Assembly: GCA_003157445.1 (NCBI GenBank) | Contig: PMJN01000220.1 | Coordinates: 1 to 7,739 of the forward strand | Direction: 5' to 3' | Length of the DNA stretch: 7,739 nt | Source of the DNA: Micrococcales bacterium | GTDB lineage: Bacteria; Actinomycetota; Actinomycetes; Actinomycetales; Dermatophilaceae | Part shown: positions 1-5,780 of the stretch, piece by piece | Numbering within the stretch: position 1 is the first letter of the stretch | Layout of the letters: the number at the start of each line of letters is the position of its first letter | Translations under genes and position numbers: made by a program | The notes under the pieces: model-generated | The model's input: the letters and a program-made list of their open reading frames with translations, nothing else | Told to the model about the DNA's origin: nothing | Database searches by the model: none

Positions 1-99
1 CAAGGGAGCAGCAGTCGCGAGACGCCGGGTCGCGGCGTGGCTCCGGTGCATAGACTCTCCGCGGGTGCACGACGAGCACAAAGTCCAGGAGGGCGACAC
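1..99 (+). promoter_or_regulatory. trpB upstream region with possible -10 box and hairpin
   Basis: The sequence TAGACT at 51-56 fits the loose actinobacterial -10 consensus TANNNT and would give a leader of roughly 37 bases before the trpB start at 100. No recognisable -35 box lies 16-19 bases upstream. A 6-bp perfect hairpin, ACGCCG at 22-27 with CGGCGT at 33-38, lies just upstream, flanked by GGAGC (5-9) and GCTCC (40-44), which could also pair. It may be the tail of an upstream terminator or an operator. There is no tryptophan-rich leader peptide and no recognisable T-box, so attenuation by those routes is not supported. Confidence 0.28.
87..93 (+). promoter_or_regulatory. Shine-Dalgarno that sets the trpB start
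   Basis: AGGAGGG lies six bases before the ATG at 100, an almost ideal ribosome binding site. It favours this ATG over the in-frame GTG at 37, which would add 21 residues of low-complexity sequence unlike TrpB N-termini. Confidence 0.8.
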
Positions 100-1329
100 A
101 TGGCTGAACAAGGCAGTAAATGGCAGATGTCCAGGCGGAAGAGCGTCCCTGACGAGAACGGGTTCTTCGGGGAGTACGGCGGGCAGTTTCTGCCGCCGCA
201 GCTTGAGGGGCCCTTCGCCGAGGTCACGAAGGCCTACCACGAGATCGAGAACGACGCTGCCTTCATTGCGGAACTGCGCTACCTCCGCAAGCACTTCCAG
301 GGCCGGCCCACACCTGTCTACCACGCGCGCACCCTGTCGCTGGAGAACGGCGGGGCGCAGATCTACCTGAAGCGTGAGGACCTGAACCACACTGGGGCCC
401 ACAAACTGAACCACTGCATGGGCGAAGGCCTGCTCGCGAAGTACCTGGGCAAGAAGAAGGTCATCGCCGAGACCGGTGCCGGCCAGCACGGCGTCGCCTT
501 GGCAACCGCCGCGGCTCACTTCGGCCTCGAGTGCGAGATTCACATGGGCCAGGTCGACATCGAGAAGCAGGCGCCCAACGTCAGCCGCATGCAACTGCTC
601 GGCGCAACCGTCGTGCCAGTCACCCACGGCCTCAGGACGCTCAAGGAGGCCGTCGACTCGGCCTTCGAGGCCTACATGGCCGACTACGAGAACTCGATCT
701 ACTGCATCGGCTCAGTCGTTGGCCCTCACCCCTTCCCGCTCATGGTGCGCGACTTCCAGCGCGTGGTCGGCATTGAGGCGCGCGAGCAGTTCGATGAGAT
801 GACCGGCAACCTCCCCGATGTCGTCGAGGCCTGCGTCGGCGGCGGCTCCAACGCGATCGGCATCTTCACCGCGTTCCTCGACGACCCCGTCGAACTGATC
901 GGCGTCGAGCCGCTCGGTCGCGGCACAGCCGTCGGCGACCACGCTGCGACGATGACCTACGGTCGCGAGGGCATCATCCACGGCTTCAAGTGCTACCTGC
1001 TCCAGGACGCTGACGGCCAGCCGTCCCCCGTTTATTCGTGCGCCAGCGGCCTCGACTACCCCGGCGTCGGCCCCGAGCACAGCTACCTCAAGGACGCTGG
1101 CCGCGTCGAATACGTCACCAGCTCCGACGAGGCGTGCCGCGATGCCTTCTTCATGCTCAGCCGCAAGGAGGGCATCATCCCGGCACTGGAAAGCGCACAC
1201 GCCCTGGCCCACGCGCTTGTGAAGGCGCGCGAGATGAAGACCGGCACGATCCTCGTGAACCTCAGCGGCCGTGGCGACAAGGACATGGACTACGTGATCG
1301 AGAACTGGGGCATCGGGACGCCGGCCTGA
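100..1329 (+). CDS. trpB: Tryptophan synthase beta chain (stand-alone type)
   Basis: PLP enzyme that joins indole to L-serine to make L-tryptophan in the cytoplasm, normally as an alpha2-beta2 complex with TrpA. The product has 409 residues, usual for the family. Visible landmarks are FGEYGGQF (23-30), [12 protein letters not shown] with the PLP-binding lysine at 102, the catalytic glutamate in AETGAGQHG (Glu124), [10 protein letters not shown] (204-213), the phosphate-binding GGGSNAIG loop (247-254), [11 protein letters not shown] (317-327) and NLSGRGDKD (387-395). The segment after the lysine reads HKLNHC, where operon-encoded enzymes usually have HKTNQ or HKINN. I recall the HK-x-NHC form from second, non-operon TrpB copies. 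No trpA or other trp gene lies next to it in the window; a non-coding gap and a pseudogene follow. It therefore probably acts as a stand-alone or spare beta chain, salvaging indole or working with a TrpA encoded elsewhere. Family identity is certain; the subclass is inferred. Confidence 0.96.
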   Translation: MAEQGSKWQMSRRKSVPDENGFFGEYGGQFLPPQLEGPFAEVTKAYHEIENDAAFIAELRYLRKHFQGRPTPVYHARTLSLENGGAQIYLKREDLNHTGAHKLNHCMGEGLLAKYLGKKKVIAETGAGQHGVALATAAAHFGLECEIHMGQVDIEKQAPNVSRMQLLGATVVPVTHGLRTLKEAVDSAFEAYMADYENSIYCIGSVVGPHPFPLMVRDFQRVVGIEAREQFDEMTGNLPDVVEACVGGGSNAIGIFTAFLDDPVELIGVEPLGRGTAVGDHAATMTYGREGIIHGFKCYLLQDADGQPSPVYSCASGLDYPGVGPEHSYLKDAGRVEYVTSSDEACRDAFFMLSRKEGIIPALESAHALAHALVKAREMKTGTILVNLSGRGDKDMDYVIENWGIGTPA

Positions 1330-1367
1330 CCCGGCAGACGATCCCGTCGCGGACACTGGTCACAATC

Positions 1368-1387
1368 CGCCAGGCCGCGTGCTGGCG
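1368..1387 (+). terminator. Possible trpB terminator hairpin
   Basis: CGCCAG (1368-1373) and CTGGCG (1382-1387) form a perfect 6-bp GC-rich stem with an 8-base loop, about 40 bases after the trpB stop. No T-run follows, so a classical intrinsic terminator is not shown; high-GC actinobacteria often lack the T-run. The rest of 1330-1475 holds no gene. Confidence 0.3.
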
Positions 1388-1463
1388 TCCGCTGACCGTT
1401 CGAGGTTTGCGAGGCTGAGGGCGCCAGGCGTATCCAGCGCTCCGGTCATAGGCGGACCCGGGC

Positions 1464-1469
1464 CATAAT
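1464..1469 (+). promoter_or_regulatory. -10 box of a leaderless promoter (now driving a pseudogene)
   Basis: CATAAT ends exactly six bases before the ATG at 1476, and there is no Shine-Dalgarno. With the usual -10 to start-site distance, transcription would begin at or next to the A of the ATG, giving a leaderless mRNA. The same geometry occurs before 4757 (minus) and 5268 (plus). No clear -35 box is visible. Confidence 0.45.
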
Positions 1470-1475
1470 GCCGGG

Positions 1476-1650
1476 ATGGAGTCCTCAGCACCCGTTGTCG
1501 AAGTGAGCGGGTGCCCTCCCCCTTGCCAATCTCGAGCTCCTGGCCTTCTCCAACTACGGCCACCACACGTCCATGCGGGTCCGGCAGCATGCCGTGCGTG
1601 GCCTCAACCTGCACCTGTCCAGGTTGGACCCAGAACGCGCGCATTTTTTT
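1476..1650 (+). pseudogene. Class IV aminotransferase, N-terminal remnant, frameshifted
   Basis: From ATG 1476 the frame reads MESSAPVVEVSGCPPP. One base of shift at the C5 run 1518-1522 leads into a second frame (from 1525) reading ANLELLAFSNYGHHTSMRVR, then AVRGLNLHLSRLDPE. Together these match the start of class IV (branched-chain or aminodeoxychorismate-lyase type) PLP aminotransferases, where an NYGHFTSM-like segment is followed by RGL-x-LH-x-xRL. Removing one C from the run restores a continuous frame. Similarity ends after about residue 57 (near 1645-1650); the frame then runs through unrelated sequence to a TGA at 1744. Full family members have about 270 residues, so the catalytic lysine and most of the fold are missing. 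The gene was therefore broken by both a frameshift and a large deletion, and no product is expected. Identification rests on a short but characteristic stretch; the exact family member cannot be named. Confidence 0.72.
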
Positions 1651-1756
1651 CGGCCAGCCACCATGACTGGTCCAAATGTCCATCAGGATTACGTGCATAA
1701 CAAGCAAATGAGTGCGTTCAGATGTCGCGCAGTTGGGACCTCTTGAGGTGCGGCCC

Positions 1757-1764
1757 GGGGAGGA
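1757..1764 (+). promoter_or_regulatory. Ribosome binding site deciding the ABC ATPase start
   Basis: GGGGAGGA at 1757-1764 precedes the GTG at 1775 by 10 bases. It favours 1775 over the in-frame GTG at 1712, which would add 21 residues with no resemblance to ABC ATPases and would overlap the pseudogene's read-through tail. Confidence 0.5.
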
Positions 1765-1774
1765 TGATGGGGAT

Positions 1775-2710
1775 GTGGTCGAGCCGGTGATCGATGTCCG
1801 AGGGTTGCACAAGACGTATGGCCCTGTGGTTGCTGTGGATGGTCTCGATCTGAGTGTGGCTCCTTCGGAGATATTCGGTGTCGTGGGGCCGAACGGGGCG
1901 GGCAAGACCACAACCGTGGAATGCATCGCCGGGTTGCGGGTGCCCGACCGCGGGTCGATCCGGGTGCTGGGTCTGGACCCGCAGGCTGACAGGAACGAGG
2001 TGCGGCAACGGGTCGGGGTCCAACTGCAGGAGAGCGCGTTACCGGCCAAGATCCGCGTCCGTGAGGTCCTGGAGCTGTTCGGGTCCTTCTACCGACACTC
2101 GGTGAATGTCCCGGAGTTGGTGGAGTCCCTAGGACTGGGTGCCCACACGGACGCGTACTATCGGGCTCTTTCGGGTGGCCTCAAACAACGTCTCTCCATT
2201 GCCCTGGCTTTGGTGGGCGACCCCGAGGTCGCGGTGCTCGACGAGCTGACGACCGGCTTGGACCCGCACGCCCGGCAGCAGACATGGGCGCTGATCGAGT
2301 CGGTGCGCGGGCGCGGGGTGACCGTCGTCGTGGTGACCCATTCGATGGAGGAGGCCGAGCAGCTCTGCGACCGGGTGGCGGTCATCGACCACGGTCGGCT
2401 CGTGGCATGCGGGACCCCGGCCGAGTTGCGTGAGCAGGGCGGCGGGGTGACGCGCATGTCCTTCCGCCCCTCAGGACCATTCGTGGATCGACTGCTCACG
2501 AGCCTGCCCGACGTGACCTCGGTCCACCGGCAGGGTGACCGGGTCGTGTTGACAGGTACCGACGAGGTGGCCACAGACGTGATCCTCGCGCTGAACGAGG
2601 CGGGCATCCGCGCCCGCCAGGTGAGCATCGAGTCCTCGTCGCTGGAACAGGCGTTCCTGACGCTGACCAGCGAAGATTCACCGCCGGCATCGACCGGCGG
2701 TGCGGCGTGA
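1775..2710 (+). CDS. ABC-2 type exporter, ATP-binding subunit (DrrA-like)
   Basis: Cytoplasmic ATPase that powers a two-component exporter with the permease encoded next. From GTG 1775 it has 311 residues, typical of the DrrA/NatA group. In order: Walker A GPNGAGKTT (38-46), Q-loop around Gln83-Gln85, ABC signature LSGG (132-135) followed by LKQR, Walker B VAVLDE (152-157) with the catalytic glutamate, D-loop GLD (161-163) and H-loop His189. A C-terminal accessory domain (about 220-298) ends with SSLEQAFLTLTSED, a hallmark of this subgroup. The usual DEPT after Walker B is DELT here, a tolerated variant. The stop TGA overlaps the permease GTG (GTGA), implying coupled translation. The first ~60 codons often end in G or T while the permease is mostly C-ending. 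Substrate is unknown: this class moves drugs, lipids, ions or polysaccharides, and nothing nearby settles it. Confidence 0.93.
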   Translation: MVEPVIDVRGLHKTYGPVVAVDGLDLSVAPSEIFGVVGPNGAGKTTTVECIAGLRVPDRGSIRVLGLDPQADRNEVRQRVGVQLQESALPAKIRVREVLELFGSFYRHSVNVPELVESLGLGAHTDAYYRALSGGLKQRLSIALALVGDPEVAVLDELTTGLDPHARQQTWALIESVRGRGVTVVVVTHSMEEAEQLCDRVAVIDHGRLVACGTPAELREQGGGVTRMSFRPSGPFVDRLLTSLPDVTSVHRQGDRVVLTGTDEVATDVILALNEAGIRARQVSIESSSLEQAFLTLTSEDSPPASTGGAA

Positions 2711-3477
2711 GCATGTCCACGGTGACCACGACGTCCTGGCGAGCGTTCCTCTCGCTGGTGCGCATCGAGTTCAGGCTCAACGTTCGCGAGCCCACCGGGC
2801 TTGTCGTCGGACTCGGCGCGCCGGTGCTGCTGATCGTCATCTTCGGCAGCATCCCGACGTTTCAGACCGCGCAGGGTGCGCTGGGTGGGCTCAGCCCGCT
2901 GGACCTCTACGGGCCGATCTTGATGGTGTTCACGTTGAGCATGCTCGCCCTCAACTCGCTGCCGCTACGGCTGGCCACCTACCGGGAACTCGGATTCCTC
3001 CGCCGCCTCGCGGTCACCCCTGTGCAGCCCTCGCGGCTGTTGCTCGCGCAACTGACCGTGCACGCCACGGTTGCAGTCGCCGCGATAGCACTCATCCTCG
3101 GCATCGGCGCCACCGCCTACCACCTTCGCCTGCCCGGCTCCGCTCCCGGCTTGATCATCACCCTCGTGCTGACCGCTGCCGCTCTGTTCCCCCTCGGCCT
3201 GCTGATCGCCTCCAGCGCACCCACCGCCAAAGCCGCAGGCGCCATCGGCAACATCCTGTTCTTCGCCCTGGCATTCTGCTCCGGACTCTGGTGGCCCCTG
3301 CCGCTCATGCCCGCCCTGCTGCGCACCGTGGTGGAGAAGACTCCCACCGGCGCGGCCGTCCAAGCCCTCAACGACACCATCGCAGGGAACTTCCCCAGCC
3401 TCGCACCCCTGGCCGTCCTTGCCGCCTACGCCCTCGTCTTCGCCACCCTCGCCATCCGAACCTTCCGTTGGGAATAG
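2707..3477 (+). CDS. ABC-2 type exporter, membrane permease (DrrB-like)
   Basis: Membrane half of the exporter, 256 residues from the GTG at 2707; an ATG at 2713 is an alternative start two codons later. Six hydrophobic segments can be seen at about 31-50, 67-90, 113-137, 147-168, 175-196 and 233-252, the usual ABC-2 layout. The cytoplasmic loop between segments 2 and 3 carries YRELGFLRRLAVTPVQPSRL (92-111), close to the conserved LRRLRATPV-type motif of this family that contacts the ATPase. The late LWWPLPLMP and TPTGAAVQALND stretches also match the family. Its start overlaps the ATPase stop by four bases, so the two are one operon and probably one dimeric transporter. Transcription would run on into the gap after 3477, where no strong T-run terminator is visible. 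Confidence 0.92.
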   Translation: MSMSTVTTTSWRAFLSLVRIEFRLNVREPTGLVVGLGAPVLLIVIFGSIPTFQTAQGALGGLSPLDLYGPILMVFTLSMLALNSLPLRLATYRELGFLRRLAVTPVQPSRLLLAQLTVHATVAVAAIALILGIGATAYHLRLPGSAPGLIITLVLTAAALFPLGLLIASSAPTAKAAGAIGNILFFALAFCSGLWWPLPLMPALLRTVVEKTPTGAAVQALNDTIAGNFPSLAPLAVLAAYALVFATLAIRTFRWE

Positions 3478-3651
3478 AAACAAGCCCGCTCAGTTCGATG
3501 ATGTGGCCGTAAGGGTTGTTCGATCGCGTTCGTACCCGCCCTGACACCGGCACCAGGCTACGGAGTTCGAAACGCCCGACTCTCAAGCAGATCCGGTAGT
3601 TCTCACCCGTCCCGGTAGCGGAACGCTGACTGACGCCTCGCACGGCTCGAG

Positions 3652-3732
3652 TCGGACGCATACGACGAGGTCCTGGCTGTGCCGTTTGCCGATCGGCATG
3701 CGGACACCGAGGCTGGGCTTCGATGCGTCCGA
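3652..3732. repeat. Nested inverted repeat, 81 bp
   Basis: TCGGACGCAT (3652-3661) is repeated exactly as its reverse complement ATGCGTCCGA at 3723-3732, 61 bases apart. A second perfect palindrome, GCCGATCGGC (3688-3697), sits within one base of the centre of the larger repeat. The arms between them pair only partly; for example CCTGGCTGTGCC pairs with its opposite at about eight of twelve positions. The element could fold into a long imperfect hairpin as DNA or RNA. It may be a bidirectional terminator, a protein-binding or recombination site, or a miniature repeat; the sequence does not decide. Confidence 0.55.
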
Positions 3733-3771
3733 TCATCCGTCGGTGGCCGGTCGTCGTTCTGCGCGTTCCGC

Positions 3772-3794
3772 AAAACCACGCCCCGCCAGGGGGC
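3772..3794 (-). terminator. Possible terminator of the deacetylase gene
   Basis: On the minus strand a 5-bp all-GC stem (GCCCC/GGGGC, 3780-3794, loop of five) lies about 70 bases after the deacetylase stop. It is followed by GTGGTTTT, a short T-run ending at 3772. The stem is short, so this is only a fair intrinsic-terminator candidate. Confidence 0.33.
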
Positions 3795-3863
3795 AAAAGC
3801 ACTCGGCATGGCTTCCGGGCCATTTCGGTGCGAAAGAGCACCCAGACGCTTGCCAGCTTGGGG

Positions 3864-4757
3864 TCAGGGTGTCTGTAAGGCCGGCCGGACGGCGCGGTCG
3901 CGGCCCTTGGCGCCATACCAGGCGTCGTCGAGCGTGACTGTCTGGAGGTGGCGACTGCGGATGATGTCGATGATCGGCCCATACAGGTGGGTCACGGTCG
4001 AATGGTTGGCATGTCCGATAACGACGGCCTGCGGTCGGAGCCATTGCTTGGCCAAGTCAAGCAGCACGGCCTGGGTGATAAGCCCGGAGTCGCCGAACGT
4101 GCCGTACCACGTGGTAATTGCGGTGTAGCCGAGGTTAGCGGCGAGACCGTCGACGTATCTGTTGCGGTCACCATACGGCGGGCGGATGAAGGGCTTGCCC
4201 GTCACGCCGAACGTGTTGTTCAGAAACTCCTCGCACCGGGTCAACTCGCTCTCGACCTTGCGGCCACTGCACCTTGTCAGGAAGGGGTGGGTCCAGGTGT
4301 GGTTCGCCAGCTGGATCTGCCCGCTGTCCACCAGGGGACGCAGCTTGTCCTTGTGCTTCGTCCATGAAGGGTAAGAGCCGGTAACGAAGAACGTGAACCG
4401 TACGCCGGTTGCGTGGGCGAAGTCGATGTATGCCGACACCACCTCGGCGCTGATGCCGTCGTCGATGGTAAGCGCTATGTTCTTGCCAGAGCCGTCCAGG
4501 TGAGTGATGTGACTGGGCGGACCGCCGGGCACGACCGGCAGGTCCGGCTGCCCGGTCTGGATGAGCCTAAGCCGGTGGCCTGAGGCGTCAGTGGAGATGC
4601 GTAGAGCGCTGGAGTTGTGTGTCACTGCGGGGCCTGGGCCAACGGAAGCCATTGATGGTTGCTCGACTCGGCCCGGCTGCGCCGTCGGAGACGCGCAACC
4701 GCTCAACGCCCCCGCCGTTCCTGCCGCCAGCGCCATCATGAAAGTCCGACGATCCAT
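3864..4757 (-). CDS. Polysaccharide deacetylase-family lipoprotein (NodB fold)
   Basis: Exported, membrane-anchored carbohydrate esterase-4-like protein of 297 residues. The N-terminus has a twin-arginine motif (DRRTFM, 2-7), a hydrophobic stretch (7-19) and a lipobox LSGC with Cys21, so Tat export and lipidation outside the membrane are likely. A variable linker follows, then the NodB domain: TIDDG (97-101; Asp99 as catalytic base, Asp100 as metal ligand), NHTWTHPF (metal-binding His153 and His157), RPPYG (192-196), a TTWYGTFGDSG segment (215-225) and IGH (247-249, His249). All metal and catalytic positions appear intact, so it should be active. Family members remove N- or O-acetyl groups from peptidoglycan, chitin-like or exopolysaccharide chains; the substrate here is unknown. 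No Shine-Dalgarno precedes the ATG; a -10 box six bases upstream suggests a leaderless mRNA. It stands alone, convergent with the ABC operon and divergent from the MarR gene. Confidence 0.92.
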   Translation of the reverse strand: MDRRTFMMALAAGTAGALSGCASPTAQPGRVEQPSMASVGPGPAVTHNSSALRISTDASGHRLRLIQTGQPDLPVVPGGPPSHITHLDGSGKNIALTIDDGISAEVVSAYIDFAHATGVRFTFFVTGSYPSWTKHKDKLRPLVDSGQIQLANHTWTHPFLTRCSGRKVESELTRCEEFLNNTFGVTGKPFIRPPYGDRNRYVDGLAANLGYTAITTWYGTFGDSGLITQAVLLDLAKQWLRPQAVVIGHANHSTVTHLYGPIIDIIRSRHLQTVTLDDAWYGAKGRDRAVRPALQTP

Positions 4758-4763
4758 GAACGC

Positions 4764-4769
4764 AGTATG
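4764..4769 (-). promoter_or_regulatory. -10 box of a leaderless promoter for the deacetylase
   Basis: On the minus strand CATACT is followed by exactly six bases (GCGTTC) and then the ATG at 4757. This matches the spacing seen before 1476 and 5268, and places the transcription start at the start codon. No Shine-Dalgarno and no clear -35 box are visible. Confidence 0.45.
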
Positions 4770-4835
4770 TGCCCTGCGGACCTTTGCGGCTAACTAGCTG
4801 GCGGTCCGACAGCCGGTTTCGATCGCCGCTGATTG

Positions 4836-4913
4836 TGTGTCAGTTCCCGATGGCTGACCGGGCGCCCCGGTGGCCGATGGTTGACCGGTCACCAAATCGT
4901 TGGTCGGGTCAAC
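4836..4913 (+). repeat. Direct repeats, possible solo end of an insertion sequence
   Basis: CGATGGCTGACCGG (4848-4861) recurs as CGATGGTTGACCGG (4875-4888), 13 of 14 identical and 27 bases apart. The first copy is preceded by TGTGTCAGTTCC, and GTTGACC (4880-4886) recurs inverted as GGTCAAC (4907-4913). A TGT-CAG-like terminus with repeated internal motifs is the layout of IS21-family ends, where repeats bind the transposase. No istA or istB coding sequence and no second end are in the window, so at most this is a leftover tip. The repeats are seen directly; the IS assignment is a guess. Confidence 0.32.
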
Positions 4914-5089
4914 AGCCAGATGCGCGAGTTCCCGCCTTCGCCGACCACCACCTAGTGATGCCAGTAGGAGGGGCTGCGGCGGCCACGACTGCCGACTACG
5001 AGTAGCGCCTGGGCTTCGACCTTGCCCGAGACGGCCCTGGTTCGCGACGGCCTTGGGTTCGGCCTGGCGATGCGCGCCTCGACCCCAGG
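4911..5089 (-). pseudogene. Universal stress protein, C-terminal relic
   Basis: On the minus strand one frame reads PGVEAR (from 5089) and, about 25 residues on, VEAQALLVVGSRGR (ending at 4979). This resembles the C-terminal half of UspA-type proteins, where a P-x-VEVR strand precedes the LVVGSRGRGG ATP-binding motif. The expected continuation, GLLLGSVSR, appears as PLLLASLG in the neighbouring frame just after a C-rich run (from about 4970), followed loosely by RELAHLAV (4934-4911). So the gene has at least one frameshift and a small deletion, and I could not find a credible N-terminal half upstream. The original frame stops at 4952. I read this as a decayed fragment with no product. Identity depends on one short motif, so chance similarity is not excluded. 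Confidence 0.48.
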
Positions 5090-5238
5090 CACGGCTGTCG
5101 TGGCCCTTGGGCACTCGCCACCGTCTGGCTCCCACGCGCCACAACATGCACCCCCGCCACATCCCAAGCACCCGGTTCTGCGGACGAGAAAGCGGCATGA
5201 GGAAGTGCCATGAGCCCAGGGACGGTCCACCTAGGGCT

Positions 5239-5261
5239 GCGTGCTTCTTGCACGCTAGCGT
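5239..5261 (+). promoter_or_regulatory. MarR-gene promoter with overlapping palindromic operator
   Basis: GCGTGCTTCTTGCACGC (5239-5255) is a 17-bp palindrome with perfect 6-bp arms. It abuts the -10-like box TAGCGT (5256-5261), which ends six bases before the ATG at 5268. A second perfect 10-bp palindrome, ACGCTAGCGT (5252-5261), covers the -10 box itself. A MarR dimer bound here would block RNA polymerase, so autorepression of the regulator and the channel gene is the obvious model. No strong -35 box is seen. Confidence 0.55.
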
Positions 5262-5267
5262 TGAGCA

Positions 5268-5780
5268 ATGAACAGACCAGTCGGACTGGAGATAGCCGAG
5301 GCCCTCGGGGTGATCCTGAAGCGTAGTTTTCGAGCGGGGTTCTACGACCCGGTCACTGACGAGCTCGGGGGCGTCGTTGACAGCGCGACGTTTCCAGTGC
5401 TGAGTGCAGTTGACCGGATCGGCCCCAGTAGCGCGGCCGCACTGGGCGTGGAGATCGGACTGGACCGCTCAGTGGTCAGCCGGCGGGCGAGCCGCTTGGT
5501 CAGCGCCGGCTTGCTGACCGGTGTCGAGGATCCAACGGATGCGCGCGCCACACTCCTGACCCTGACCGCGGCCGGTCACAAGATCGTGGCAAAGACACGC
5601 AACCGACTGGCCGCCAAGATGGACGCTCGGGTTGCGGACTGGGACGCGAACGACCGGAACACGTTCTCCGAGCTGCTTGCCCGGTTCGCCGGACTCAGAA
5701 CCCAGGGAGCTCCGGCCCGCGATCCGAGCCCCCCAGAACTAACGCTCACCGAGGGCAAGGCCCGAGGATTGACATCGTGA
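5268..5780 (+). CDS. MarR-family transcriptional regulator
   Basis: Dimeric winged-helix DNA-binding repressor of 170 residues. The winged helix spans about 42-104: a helix starting TFPVLSAVDRIGPSSAAALG, a recognition helix near DRSVVSRRASRLVSAGLL (66-83), and a wing VEDPTDARATLLTLTAAG carrying the MarR-family DxR signature (Asp91, Arg93). Flanking helices (about 6-24 and 104-143) would form the dimer interface. The last ~28 residues form an unusual Pro-rich tail (APARDPSPPELTLTEGKARG) beyond the normal end of the fold. The ATG at 5268 is chosen because a -10-like box lies six bases before it; there is no Shine-Dalgarno, so the mRNA is probably leaderless. Its TGA overlaps the GTG of the membrane-protein gene, so both are one operon. 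The ligand is unknown. Confidence 0.92.
   Translation: MNRPVGLEIAEALGVILKRSFRAGFYDPVTDELGGVVDSATFPVLSAVDRIGPSSAAALGVEIGLDRSVVSRRASRLVSAGLLTGVEDPTDARATLLTLTAAGHKIVAKTRNRLAAKMDARVADWDANDRNTFSELLARFAGLRTQGAPARDPSPPELTLTEGKARGLTS

Larger units (their letters stand above)
3478..3863. other. Gene-free gap between convergent genes
   Basis: About 386 bases separate the permease stop (plus strand) from the deacetylase stop (minus strand). Open frames here lack family motifs and good starts, and I see no tRNA. It holds a nested inverted repeat (3652-3732), a GC hairpin (3780-3794) and a small hairpin GGTGC (3829-3833) / GCACC (3840-3844). Confidence 0.6.

Noticed and set aside
65..370. Short frame from GTG 65 that could be a trp leader peptide
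   Set aside because: It has only isolated Trp codons, no terminator/antiterminator pair, and continues far into trpB out of frame, so it is a chance frame.
1634..1650. CGCGCGCATTTTTTT as an intrinsic terminator
   Set aside because: The T-run is good but there is no proper stem with a loop directly before it; GCGCGC can only pair with itself.
1360..2049. Long minus-strand open frame of 229 codons opposite the aminotransferase relic and ABC ATPase
   Set aside because: It is the antisense of a clear ABC ATPase over half its length, has no family motifs and no ribosome site.
3565..3580. GTTCGAAAC, resembling a tRNA T-loop
   Set aside because: No acceptor, D or anticodon stems can be formed around it on either strand.
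3368..3982. Minus-strand frame of 204 codons across the convergent gap
   Set aside because: Both ends overlap real genes, the middle shows no domain I know, and no ribosome site precedes it.
4794..5198. Minus-strand frame of 134 codons in the deacetylase-MarR gap
   Set aside because: Apart from the short LLLAS segment assigned to the stress-protein relic it has no recognisable content or start.
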